Source of the DNA: an uncultured Sutterellaceae bacterium
GTDB taxonomy: Bacteria; Pseudomonadota; Gammaproteobacteria; Burkholderiales; Burkholderiaceae_F
NCBI GenBank assembly: GCA_902797695.1
Contig: CADBTW010000064.1
Location: 1 to 64,000, forward strand
Length of the DNA stretch: 64,000 nt
Reading direction: 5' to 3'
The first letter of the stretch is position 1. Every line of letters starts with the position of its first letter. Shown piece after piece: positions 8,848 to 16,637 of this stretch. The notes beneath the pieces were generated by a model. The model made no database searches. It saw only the letters and a list, made by a program, of their open reading frames with translations, and had not been told where the DNA came from. A program made the position numbers and the translations under genes.

Positions 8848-9630
8848 ATGTCTCGCGGTTCACTCACGGTTCCCGCGCTCGAGATCGGAATTCCATCAGG
8901 GCTTCTCGCCCTTCTCGTCCTCGTCCATCCGACGATGATTGACACGGCGCTGGAGGGCCTTTTCTATTCCGGGTTCACCTTTCCCTATAGGGAGAGCGAG
9001 GTTCTTCTTCTCATTCACAGCCACGCGAAGATCCTCACCGAAGCGGTCCTCATTGCCACGCTTCTCCTCGCGGCGTTCGGAGACCGTTTCCCGAAGCTCA
9101 GGATTACAAGGCCTGAAGCGCTCTGCGCGCTTTTCGGCGCCCTGCTATCGCTTCTCGCGGTCGCGTGGCTAAAGAAAAGCACCGGAGTCTACTGCCCGTA
9201 CGAAACCATTCCGTTCGGCGGCGCGTTCCCTGTGTTCGTCCCGAGTCTCCCCTTCGAGGCAAGGCCGGGGAGCTGCTGGCCAGGCGGATTCGCCGGTACC
9301 GGGTACTGCCTCGTCTCCTTCTGGTTCGCGTTCCGTGACCGCAGACTCCGCCTCGCCCGGGCGATGCTCGCCTTCGCCCTTCTCTTCGGTACGTTCTGCG
9401 GCACGGTGCAGCTCGCCCGCGGGATGCATTTCCCGTCCCACAACGTGGCGACGCTGCTTCTCGACTGGGCGGTCTGCGCCTCCGTCTACCACGCCTTCTT
9501 CAGGAAACGGATCCTTGGGACCGGGGCCGAATCGGCCCTCCCCCGCGCTTCCGCGGGGAAGCCGCTGCGAGCCGAGGCCGCTTACAGTGTCCGGCTCGCA
9601 CGGGCCCCGGCACGGGATTTTCTGAGATAA
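8848..9630 (+). CDS. PAP2-superfamily membrane protein, first of a pair; active-site His replaced
   Basis: 260-residue membrane protein with about five to six helices, resembling the PAP2 (phosphatidic-acid phosphatase type 2) group of COG3907. PAP2 enzymes hydrolyse lipid phosphates at the periplasmic face using a KxxxxxxRP - PSGH - SRx5HxxxD triad. Here a Lys near residue 108 is followed by CPYE. The second motif reads CWPGGFAGTG (about 141-150), where the family has PxGHASG. The third, RGMHFPSHN, is at about 191-199. The second-motif His is thus Phe. A paralogue with the same replacement lies 58 bases downstream. Activity as a phosphatase is therefore uncertain. The C-terminal 40 residues are polar and look unstructured. 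Confidence 0.7.
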   Translation: MSRGSLTVPALEIGIPSGLLALLVLVHPTMIDTALEGLFYSGFTFPYRESEVLLLIHSHAKILTEAVLIATLLLAAFGDRFPKLRITRPEALCALFGALLSLLAVAWLKKSTGVYCPYETIPFGGAFPVFVPSLPFEARPGSCWPGGFAGTGYCLVSFWFAFRDRRLRLARAMLAFALLFGTFCGTVQLARGMHFPSHNVATLLLDWAVCASVYHAFFRKRILGTGAESALPRASAGKPLRAEAAYSVRLARAPARDFLR

Positions 9631-9688
9631 TTGCGGCCTGCGCCCGCGGTACCCCGGGGCGTTTCTTTATCCGGAGACCCGTGCCTTC

Positions 9689-10411
9689 ATGAACCGAAAG
9701 TTTCTCGCCCCGCTGCTTGAGATCGGGCTCCCGCTTCTTCTCTTCATCCTCATCATCGTCTTCCATCCGCAGGCGCTCGATATCCGCCTGGAAACGTTCT
9801 TCGCTGACGGGAACGACTTCCCGATGCGGCAGAACGAAGTCATGACCTGGATCCACAGCCGGGCGAGGCGCCTCACGAACCTCGTTCTCCTCACGACGTT
9901 CCTCGCGGTGGTCCTCGGACGCTGGTTCCCCCGCTTCCGCGTGACGATTCCGGAATGGCTCTGCGTGCTTCTCGGCTCCGGGCTTTCGGTCCTCGCGATC
10001 TCGTGGCTCAAGGCGACCACCGGGGTTCACTGCCCGTTCGAATCGGTCGCGTTCGGAGGACCATTTCCGGTCTTCGACCCGAGCCTCCCCTTCGCGGCGA
10101 GGCCCGGGAAATGCTGGCCGGGCGGGTTCGCCGGCACGGGCTTCTGCCTCTTCTCCTTCTGGTTCGCGTTCCGCGACCGGAAACCGAAGCTCGCCCGGGG
10201 GATGCTCGTCTTCGCCCTTCTCTTCGGGGTCTTCTGCGGCACGATCCAGCTCTGGCGCGGGCTGCACTTCCCGAGCCACAACATCGAAACGCTCCTCCTC
10301 GACTACGCGATCTGCGCCGCGGTCTACCACCTTTTCATGAGGCGCTGGATCCTGCGGTCGGCGCGGACGCTCGGGGAAATTCCCGCCGCGCCCGCACCTT
10401 CAGGAACATAG
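9689..10411 (+). CDS. PAP2-superfamily membrane protein, second of a pair; active-site His replaced
   Basis: 240-residue paralogue of the preceding gene. The two share long blocks, for example PGxCWPGGFAGTG and FWFAFRDR, and both keep RGxHFPSHN. Membrane helices occur near residues 10-30, 55-75, 85-105, 150-170 and 195-215. As in its neighbour, the PSGH-type motif has Phe instead of His (CWPGGFAGTG, about residues 137-146). That one change shared by both copies suggests it was present before the duplication and has been kept. The pair probably forms one transcription unit. Function is not known; lipid phosphate binding or a modified phosphatase reaction are options. Confidence 0.7.
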   Translation: MNRKFLAPLLEIGLPLLLFILIIVFHPQALDIRLETFFADGNDFPMRQNEVMTWIHSRARRLTNLVLLTTFLAVVLGRWFPRFRVTIPEWLCVLLGSGLSVLAISWLKATTGVHCPFESVAFGGPFPVFDPSLPFAARPGKCWPGGFAGTGFCLFSFWFAFRDRKPKLARGMLVFALLFGVFCGTIQLWRGLHFPSHNIETLLLDYAICAAVYHLFMRRWILRSARTLGEIPAAPAPSGT

Positions 10412-10434
10412 GCCTTAGAAAGGCTCCGAAGCCA

Positions 10435-11568
10435 CTACCACTCCCAGTTGTTGATCCGTCGCCAAACCGCGACCTGCTCGGTCCCGTCCGCCACGTGGAA
10501 GCGGTCGAAGGCGGCCGCGGTCGGGCAGGCGTGGTTCGGAAGGATCCGCAACTTACGGTCGAGCGGGAAATCCCGCTGGTCGATCGGGCCGCCGTCCCGC
10601 CGCGCGATGATTCCGTGCTCCTGATTCGCGGTGACGACCCATAGGTCGGGGAGGAGGTTCCCCTCGGCGTCGCAGACCGCGCCGTACCCCCAGTCGACCG
10701 ACTGGGAGGCGGTTCCGCGGTCCCGGCTCATCGCGAGCCAGCCGCCATCCGTGATCACCCAGCCCTTCCGTTCCTGGCGCCCGATCACCGAGACGAGGAC
10801 CGACTCCGCGATGTCCCCGATTTCGCAGACCCCGACCCCGTGCATGAAGAGGTCGAAGATCGTGCCGACGCCGCTCCGGTACTCGGTGACGCCGGGGGCG
10901 GCCTCAGCCGCGCAGAGCGTTGGCGTCGACCCCGCGCTCACGATCCCGACCTTGAAGCCGTGGGCCCGAAGGTCTTCAGCGACACCCGCGATTGCCTCCG
11001 CTTCGTGCGCCGCCGCACGGCCGAGCTCCTCGGCGGTCTTCACGTTGTAGCTTCCGCCCGCGTGGGTGAGGACGCCGGCGAGCTCCGCCCCGTCCCGGAG
11101 AGCCGCCGCGACCCGGAGGATCTCAGGATCCCCGGGGACGAGTCCCGAGCGATGGCCGTCGCAGTCGATCTCGATCAGGGCGCGGATCCTCGCGCCGTGC
11201 TCCCTCGCCCATCGGCTCACCGCTTCCGCCGCCTCGACCGAGTCGAGGATGATCTTCAGGTCCGCGCCGTAGAGCCGGTTGATTTCCTCGACCCGCCCGA
11301 GCTTGTGGGGCGCGATCCCGACCGCGTAGATCAGGTCCTTCACGCCGTTCCGGGCGAAGTACTCGGCTTCCTTCAGCGTGGAAACGGTCGCGGGCCCTTC
11401 CGGCGTCTCCATCTGGAGCCGCGCGATCTCAATGCACTTGTGGGTCTTCAGGTGCGGGCGCCAGGTGACGCCGAGCTTCCTGCAGCAGGCCTTCGCCCGC
11501 TCGATGTTCGCGAGAAGCTTCTTCCGGTCGAGGATGAGTGCCGGAGTGTCGAGTTCTGTGATCTGCAA
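10435..11568 (-). CDS. D-threonine aldolase / D-serine dehydratase-like PLP enzyme
   Basis: 377-residue fold-type III PLP enzyme of the DSD1/D-threonine aldolase group (COG3616). The PLP lysine is visible in RPHLKTHK (Lys near residue 41). The C-terminal metal-site motif is NHACPT (about residues 344-349), where the His and Cys bind a divalent cation. Enzymes of this group act on D-threonine, D-serine or 3-hydroxy-D-aspartate; which one applies cannot be decided here. It is convergent with the PAP2-like pair, 23 bases from the end of the second copy, and divergent from the endonuclease I gene. Confidence 0.82.
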   Translation of the reverse strand: MQITELDTPALILDRKKLLANIERAKACCRKLGVTWRPHLKTHKCIEIARLQMETPEGPATVSTLKEAEYFARNGVKDLIYAVGIAPHKLGRVEEINRLYGADLKIILDSVEAAEAVSRWAREHGARIRALIEIDCDGHRSGLVPGDPEILRVAAALRDGAELAGVLTHAGGSYNVKTAEELGRAAAHEAEAIAGVAEDLRAHGFKVGIVSAGSTPTLCAAEAAPGVTEYRSGVGTIFDLFMHGVGVCEIGDIAESVLVSVIGRQERKGWVITDGGWLAMSRDRGTASQSVDWGYGAVCDAEGNLLPDLWVVTANQEHGIIARRDGGPIDQRDFPLDRKLRILPNHACPTAAAFDRFHVADGTEQVAVWRRINNWEW

Positions 11569-11703
11569 TTGCCCTGCCTCCTAAAGGAAGGAAAAGCGGA
11601 AATGAAATCCGATTCCGTTATTTTCGCGGAATTGGCTGGGTTCGGCGCGCGCATAATAGGCACTCGTTTTTCCGGCTCATGATCCAAGAAAAGGGATTTC
11701 GCC

Positions 11704-12579
11704 ATGTCGCTCAAGACCGCAGCCATCGTTTTCCTCATCTCCTCCGCCGCGCTTGGCCTTTCAGCCTGCAGCCGCGACGCGGGCGCGTCCGCCTCAACCC
11801 GCGCCGCGTCCCCGGCGCCCGCCCCAGCGGCAGCCGCTTCACCCGCTCCCGCCCAGTCCTACGACCCCGAGCACCCGGAGCTCCAGAAGGGCTGGAACGG
11901 GAACACGAAGTACGAAAGCTTCGCGAAGGTGAAGAAGGTCCTCTTCAAGCGGGTCTTCAACGACCACCGGGAGACGATTTACTGCGGCTTCTCCTACACG
12001 GACCAGAAGCAGATGGTTCTCCCCTCAGGGTTCGAGGCGAAGGATGCCGTCCGCGCGAAGCGGCTCGAGTGGGAGCACATCGTGCCGGCCGAGAACTTCG
12101 GCCGGGCTTTCGTTGAATGGCGCGAGGGAAGCCCCGCCTGCACGAAGGAGAACAGCGGCAAGCCCTTCAGGGGCCGCCGCTGCGCGGACCTGGCGAGCCG
12201 GGAGTACCGCCTGATGCAGGCCGACATGTACAACCTCTACCCGGCGGACGGCGCCGTGAACGGGGCGCGCCAGAACTACGACTTCACCGAGTTCGAGCAG
12301 GGCACGAAACCTTCCTTCGGGACCTGCCCGATGAAGGTCTACGACCGGAGGGCAGAACCCCGGGATGAGGTGAAGGGGCTCATCGCCCGGACTTACAAGT
12401 ACATGGACTGGGCCTACCCGAAGTACCGCATGAGCGACCAGACCCGGAAGCTGATGGACGCCTGGGACAAGACGCACCCGGTGACTTCGTGGGAATGCAC
12501 CCGCGCGAAGCGAATCGAAGGGCTGCAGGGGAACGCGAACCCCTTCACGGCGGACGCCTGCCGGAAGGCCGGGCTCTAG
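11704..12579 (+). CDS. Endonuclease I family lipoprotein
   Basis: Periplasmic or surface nuclease of the EndA/Vvn family, 291 residues. A type II signal peptide ends in the lipobox LSAC (Cys22). A low-complexity Ala/Pro/Ser linker (about residues 25-50) comes before the nuclease domain. The metal-binding active site is EWEHIVPAENFG (about 122-133), and the second family block is MYNLYPADGAVNGARQNYDF-like (starting near 178). Four or more Cys residues in the mature part would allow disulphides, as in EndA. Such enzymes degrade extracellular or incoming DNA and supply nucleotides. The lipid anchor is less usual than the secreted form. Confidence 0.88.
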   Translation: MSLKTAAIVFLISSAALGLSACSRDAGASASTRAASPAPAPAAAASPAPAQSYDPEHPELQKGWNGNTKYESFAKVKKVLFKRVFNDHRETIYCGFSYTDQKQMVLPSGFEAKDAVRAKRLEWEHIVPAENFGRAFVEWREGSPACTKENSGKPFRGRRCADLASREYRLMQADMYNLYPADGAVNGARQNYDFTEFEQGTKPSFGTCPMKVYDRRAEPRDEVKGLIARTYKYMDWAYPKYRMSDQTRKLMDAWDKTHPVTSWECTRAKRIEGLQGNANPFTADACRKAGL

Positions 12580-12603
12580 ACTCCGTTTCCCGCGGTTCCT
12601 CAG

Positions 12604-13848
12604 GTGAAGATCCCCTACTCCGAATCGCCTTCGGACGCGATGCTCGAGGCGATCGCGTCCTATAGCACTCCGGACGGGTTCCGGGGAACGGCGGGCGCCC
12701 TCCTTCTCAGCAGGAACGGCGAACGAAAGACGGTCTTCGCGACGCAGCCTGACCCTGATCCTGAAGCTATCCTCCGGATTCGGTCCGGCAGGGCCGGACC
12801 CCGGGGGCCGCTTCCGGAAGGGCTGCCGGACGGGGCCGGAGGATTCTTCTCCGCGGAAGCGGTTCTTGAGGAATCCGCCAGGGTGTTGAAGCTCGCCGGA
12901 GCCTGGCGGTCTTCCCTCCGGGAAGCCTTCAGGATCGGGCTCGGGAGTCCCGCCGTGCGGCTTCTCATTCTCCGGAACAGCGCTTTTCCCGAATGGACCC
13001 CGGTCGAACTCACCGAATGGCGGGTGGGTGAACCACACCTTTCCGAAGTCCGGTGGCCGGGAGCCTTCTATCCGTCGAAGGCGGTCGTGAGGCCGCTCCT
13101 TCGCGCGCTTTCCCGCAGGTTCGGGATCGAGCCCGATCCTCCCTTCTGCACCAAGCCCGAGCCCCCGTCCGTTCTCTTCGCGGACCGTGACCTCGTTGCC
13201 GCGGTGAAGCCCTCCGGCCTCCCTTCCGTCCCCGGGCTCCGCGAGGGAACGAGCGCGAAGGAGATGCTCGAGCGGGAATTCGGACCCCTCCAGATCGTCC
13301 ACCGGCTGGACCAGGGGACGTCCGGAATCATCCTCTTCGCGAGAACGACGGAGGCCGAGAGGGAACTCGGAAGGATGTTCCGCGAGGGGATCCCCGCGAA
13401 GCGCTACGAAGCGGTTCTCGACGGCGTGCCCGAAGGAAGCGGAGGAACCGTCCGGCTCCCGCTCGGGCGCGACCTTCTCGACCGTCCGAGGCAGACGGTG
13501 CTTGGCCGTGAAGCCGGCGGAAAAGCGTCAGTGACACGCTGGAAGCTGCGGGGCGCCGCCTGCGGCCGGGCGCTCGTGGACCTCTTCCCCGAGACCGGGC
13601 GCACGCACCAGCTCCGGGTGCACTGCGCTCACCCCTCGGGGCTCAGCGCCCCGATCGAGGGAGACCCCCTCTACGGCCGAAGGGGGCTCCTCGAGCTCGG
13701 CCGCCCGAGGCTCATGCTACACATGGCGGAAATCTCGCTTCCGCACCCGGTCACGGGGCGACCGCTTCGCTTCGAGTCCGGGTCAGGGTTCGCGCTTCTC
13801 GGCGACGCGCCGGAAGACCATCGTGTGCCACGCGATTCCCCGGCCTAG
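12604..13848 (+). CDS. RluA-family pseudouridine synthase with N-terminal extension
   Basis: 414-residue protein whose C-terminal 230 residues match the RluA family, which isomerises uridine to pseudouridine in rRNA or tRNA. The catalytic motif HRLDQGTSG contains the Asp nucleophile (Asp236), and the later block GRTHQLRVHC is also present. About 180 residues precede this domain and have no S4 signature that I can recognise. The start is a GTG at 12604, chosen because the frame opens there, 24 bases after endonuclease I ends. The 3' end overlaps the convergent methyltransferase gene by 66 bases. The RNA target is unknown. Confidence 0.82.
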   Translation: MKIPYSESPSDAMLEAIASYSTPDGFRGTAGALLLSRNGERKTVFATQPDPDPEAILRIRSGRAGPRGPLPEGLPDGAGGFFSAEAVLEESARVLKLAGAWRSSLREAFRIGLGSPAVRLLILRNSAFPEWTPVELTEWRVGEPHLSEVRWPGAFYPSKAVVRPLLRALSRRFGIEPDPPFCTKPEPPSVLFADRDLVAAVKPSGLPSVPGLREGTSAKEMLEREFGPLQIVHRLDQGTSGIILFARTTEAERELGRMFREGIPAKRYEAVLDGVPEGSGGTVRLPLGRDLLDRPRQTVLGREAGGKASVTRWKLRGAACGRALVDLFPETGRTHQLRVHCAHPSGLSAPIEGDPLYGRRGLLELGRPRLMLHMAEISLPHPVTGRPLRFESGSGFALLGDAPEDHRVPRDSPA

Positions 13849-14415
13849 GGAGTCCCGAGAAGAGGTCCTCTCGGCCACTTCGAACCCGGATTCCCGCATG
13901 AGGAGCGCGACCTGCTCCGCCGAATGGTCGTGGTATGCGCGGCCCTCCTCCCGGGGGTGTCCCGTGCAGAAGGAGAGAATGACGGCGGCTTCGGGCGAAG
14001 AAAGGGAATCGATGTCCCGGAGAACGAGGCGGAGCGCGTCGTCGGCGAAATGCATGATGAGGGCGACCGCAAGGACAACGTCGAACGCCCCGGCGATGCC
14101 CGCCGCTTCGATCCCCTTCCGTCCCGCGGGCAGCGGGAGAAGAGCGTATTCCGGTCCGCCTCCCTTCGCTTCCGCTTCCCGGAGCATTTCCCGCGAGCCG
14201 TCCGTCGCGGTCACCCGGGCACCGAGCGACGCGAGGAAACGGGCGTCACGCCCCGACCCGCACCCGAGCTCGAGGACCCGGTCGCCCGGCTTCACCCAGT
14301 GCCTGAGGAGCCCGTGGAGCGCCGCGGGATCCGCCTTGTCGTACGTCATGCAGAGCGACGGGGCGTTCCGGTCGTACCACGCGATGGTCCTTTCGCGTTC
14401 GTCTTGCGAAATCAT
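13783..14415 (-). CDS. Class I SAM-dependent methyltransferase
   Basis: 210-residue methyltransferase with a Rossmann-like SAM fold. Motif I is VLELGCGSGRDARFL (about residues 46-60), and an acidic residue ends strand 2 (VTATDGS). The substrate is unknown; the size and layout resemble small-molecule or tRNA-modification methyltransferases such as the UbiE/Tam-like group. The ATG at 14415 is preceded by a GAGGAGG ribosome site; a longer frame to 14463 would overlap the upstream Nudix gene. The 3' end overlaps the convergent pseudouridine synthase gene by 66 bases. Confidence 0.8.
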   Translation of the reverse strand: MISQDERERTIAWYDRNAPSLCMTYDKADPAALHGLLRHWVKPGDRVLELGCGSGRDARFLASLGARVTATDGSREMLREAEAKGGGPEYALLPLPAGRKGIEAAGIAGAFDVVLAVALIMHFADDALRLVLRDIDSLSSPEAAVILSFCTGHPREEGRAYHDHSAEQVALLMRESGFEVAERTSSRDSLGRGIAWHTMVFRRVAEKREP

Positions 14416-14434
14416 TGGAGGACCCCTCCTCTTT

Positions 14435-14833
14435 TCAACCGCGCTCAGCGAGAAGCGCCTCAAGCTTCTTCACGGCCTCGACGTCCGCCGGAAGCCAGGC
14501 AACCGAGTGGAGGTTCCCTGGCTCAAGCCACTTCGCGGCCTCGTGCTCGAGGAGCCGTAGCTCCCCGTTCTCCACCGTGCAGAGGAAGCAGTGCATCGTG
14601 AGATGAAACCTCGGATAGTCGCATTCGACCGTCGTGACGAGCTTTTCAGGGCGGACCGTCGCGCCGAGTTCCTCCCGTATCTCGCGGACGATCGCTTCCT
14701 CGGGCGTTTCGCCAGGCTCCACCTTTCCGCCCGGGAACTCCCATCCGTCCTTGAATTCACCGTAGCCGCGCTGGGTGGCAAGGATCTTTCCGTCCTGGAG
14801 GATCATCGCGGCGGAGACTTCGATTCTTTTCAT
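14435..14833 (-). CDS. Nudix hydrolase, MutT-like (8-oxo-dGTP diphosphatase)
   Basis: 132-residue Nudix protein. The Nudix box runs from about residue 35: G, five residues, E, seven residues, REIREELG, matching the consensus exactly. MutT-type enzymes clear oxidised nucleotides such as 8-oxo-dGTP and so prevent mutation. The small size and the opening KRIEVSAAMILQDGKILATQR fit MutT closely. The start at 14833 has a GGAAGG ribosome site; upstream in-frame codons encode an unlikely basic extension. The methyltransferase begins 19 bases downstream, and the two may be co-transcribed. Confidence 0.85.
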   Translation of the reverse strand: MKRIEVSAAMILQDGKILATQRGYGEFKDGWEFPGGKVEPGETPEEAIVREIREELGATVRPEKLVTTVECDYPRFHLTMHCFLCTVENGELRLLEHEAAKWLEPGNLHSVAWLPADVEAVKKLEALLAERG

Positions 14834-14879
14834 TTTTTCCTTCCGAGGAACATCTGGTGAAAGGAGGATTCGATGGATT

Positions 14880-15440
14880 CTAGCGGCGGTCACCTTTGCC
14901 AGCAGCTTTGCGCGGGACCTCGACCACTTCGAAGCTCGGGGCGAAACCATAGCGTTTCCGGTCCTCTCGGAAGACCGCGTTCGCGGTGAGCCTTCCCGCC
15001 TCGTTCAGAAACCTCGCTTCCCGCACGGCCTCCGCTTCCGTCTCCCAGGAGAAGACGGCACCGGCCCGCTTCCTGATCTCCTCCACCTTCGCCCAGCAGT
15101 CGAACGTTTCAGGATCCAGGCTGCAGAGGGTGCTGCGAAAGACGGCTTCGTACCGGGTTTCACGTCCCGTGCAGCGCTCCCCCGCCTCCCCGGGCGCCTG
15201 ACGGACGATAAACGCTTCTTCCGCTTCCCTCGCGTCCGAAGCTTCGCGGAGCGATTCGCAGAGTCTGTTCAGGAAAAGGGCTGCCGCGTCCGCCTCCTCC
15301 CTTGAGCCGAACGCGTAGCGGCATCCGGTTGCGTCGAGCGCCTCCGCAACACTTCCCGCAGCGAAAACCCCGCCCTCGTGTTCCGCCCTCGGGGAAAGAA
15401 CCGCTTCGAACCACGTTCCGGCTCCTTTCTTCCCTTCCAT
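14880..15440 (-). CDS. Hypothetical protein, 186 residues
   Basis: I do not recognise this protein. It is soluble, with no signal peptide or membrane segment. It is rich in Ala, Glu and Arg, and contains scattered Cys residues (around positions 40, 60, 86, 105 and 114) and Trp/Phe. Two segments, about 33-55 and 130-150, have a similar feel (xxCRYAFGSREEADAAALFLNRL and a Glu/Ala-rich WETEAEAVREARFLNEA stretch), which may indicate two related alpha/beta repeats. The start at 15440 was chosen for its GGAGAGG ribosome site; the frame extends to 15539 but would then run into the divergent glutaredoxin-like gene. It lies upstream of, and in the same direction as, the mutT-like gene. Confidence 0.6.
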   Translation of the reverse strand: MEGKKGAGTWFEAVLSPRAEHEGGVFAAGSVAEALDATGCRYAFGSREEADAAALFLNRLCESLREASDAREAEEAFIVRQAPGEAGERCTGRETRYEAVFRSTLCSLDPETFDCWAKVEEIRKRAGAVFSWETEAEAVREARFLNEAGRLTANAVFREDRKRYGFAPSFEVVEVPRKAAGKGDRR

Positions 15441-15541
15441 TCCGACGCCTCTCCAGTGTTTTCCAAAGCCTCTAGCGGCTCTTTCCCGAATGCTAGAATT
15501 TTTCCACTTTTCAAGGGACTTTCCACTTTGGAGCGTCATTC

Positions 15542-15853
15542 ATGATTACCGTCTACGGAAACCAGCTCTGCCCGGACTGCCGGGCCTGCAAGGCGAACTT
15601 CGACCGCTTCGGGATCGAGTACGAATACCGCGACATCTTCGCGAACCTGAAGAACCTGAAGCAGTTCCTCATCTACCGCGACACGGAACCCGTGTTCGAC
15701 CGCCTGAAGGCGATCCACGACATCGGGATCCCGGCCTGCATCGACGAAGAGGGGAAGGTCTTCACCGACTGGGAGGGATTCCTTCGGGAAAAGGGGTTCG
15801 AACCCGTCGCCGCCACTGAGTCCTGCAGCCTCGACCACAAGGGCAGTTGCTGA
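15542..15853 (+). CDS. Glutaredoxin-like protein
   Basis: 103-residue thioredoxin-fold protein. The redox-active motif CPDC is at residues 10-13 (ITVYGNQLCPDCRAC) and the cis-Pro region is IGIPACI near residues 60-66. Two further Cys residues lie near the C-terminus. Size and motif match the glutaredoxin-related family that reduces disulphides or handles glutathione mixed disulphides in the cytoplasm. It is divergent from the unknown 186-residue gene and is followed by a DedA-family gene after 39 bases. Confidence 0.8.
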   Translation: MITVYGNQLCPDCRACKANFDRFGIEYEYRDIFANLKNLKQFLIYRDTEPVFDRLKAIHDIGIPACIDEEGKVFTDWEGFLREKGFEPVAATESCSLDHKGSC

Positions 15854-15892
15854 TCCCATCGAAGGGAACCTGAGAGGAAAGGCGCCTCGAAA

Positions 15893-16513
15893 ATGATCGA
15901 GTCTCTTCTCGCGAACCTCAGCTACGGCTCGGTCTTCCTTCTCATGTTCCTCGAAAGCACGGCGCTGCCGATTCCGGGCGAGCTCGTGGTGACGCCCGCC
16001 GCCTATCTCGCGGCGTCCGGCGCCCGGAATCTCTGGCTCGTGCTTCTCGCGGCAACCGCGGGAGGCACTGCGGGGGCGCTCACGAACTACGCGTTAGGCC
16101 GAATCCTAGGACGCCCTGTCCTGAACCGCTTTTCAGAGAGCCGCGCCGGGAAGCTCCTTCACTTCACTCCGGAAACGCTTGCCCGCGGGGATGAGATTTT
16201 CAGGCGCTACGGCGTGTTCGCCACCGCGGGCTGCAGGTTCGTCGCCGGAATACGACACCTCGTCCCGCTTGCTGCCGGCGCTTCTAGGATGAACCCGCTC
16301 GCCTTCACCATTTCGACCGCAGCGGGAGCGGCGGGAAGCAACGCGGTCCTCGCGGCGCTTGGCGCCTGGAGCTACCGGTTCCTGCCGCCATGCGACCTCA
16401 ATTCACTGCTTCACCGCTTCTCCGGGACCACCCACGCATGGGGATTCGCGGCCCTGATGCTCGTTCTTCTTGCCGCAGTCATCACCGTTGCCCTGAAAAG
16501 GAAAAGAAAATAA
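15893..16513 (+). CDS. DedA-family membrane protein
   Basis: 206-residue membrane protein with about five helices. It carries the DedA/SNARE-associated signature ESTALPIPGELVVTPAAYLA (about residues 21-40) and the basic CRFVAGIRHLVPLAAGASRM block near residues 113-131. DedA proteins are undecaprenyl-phosphate or lipid flippase-type transporters needed for envelope homeostasis; the precise substrate of this member is unknown. The presence of UppP in the same region suggests a shared C55-lipid theme, though the genes are 7 kb apart. A short Lys/Arg tail ends the protein. Confidence 0.85.
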   Translation: MIESLLANLSYGSVFLLMFLESTALPIPGELVVTPAAYLAASGARNLWLVLLAATAGGTAGALTNYALGRILGRPVLNRFSESRAGKLLHFTPETLARGDEIFRRYGVFATAGCRFVAGIRHLVPLAAGASRMNPLAFTISTAAGAAGSNAVLAALGAWSYRFLPPCDLNSLLHRFSGTTHAWGFAALMLVLLAAVITVALKRKRK

Positions 16514-16637
16514 CGTTTGCCGCTCCTTCGTTGGCTTATAGTGCTGGATTACCTGCAGGTTATGCCTAGGCATTTCACCCGAGGCCAGACCTCCCTGCAT
16601 CAGACAACCCACTTCCCCTGCGGAGACTGGAAGAAAA

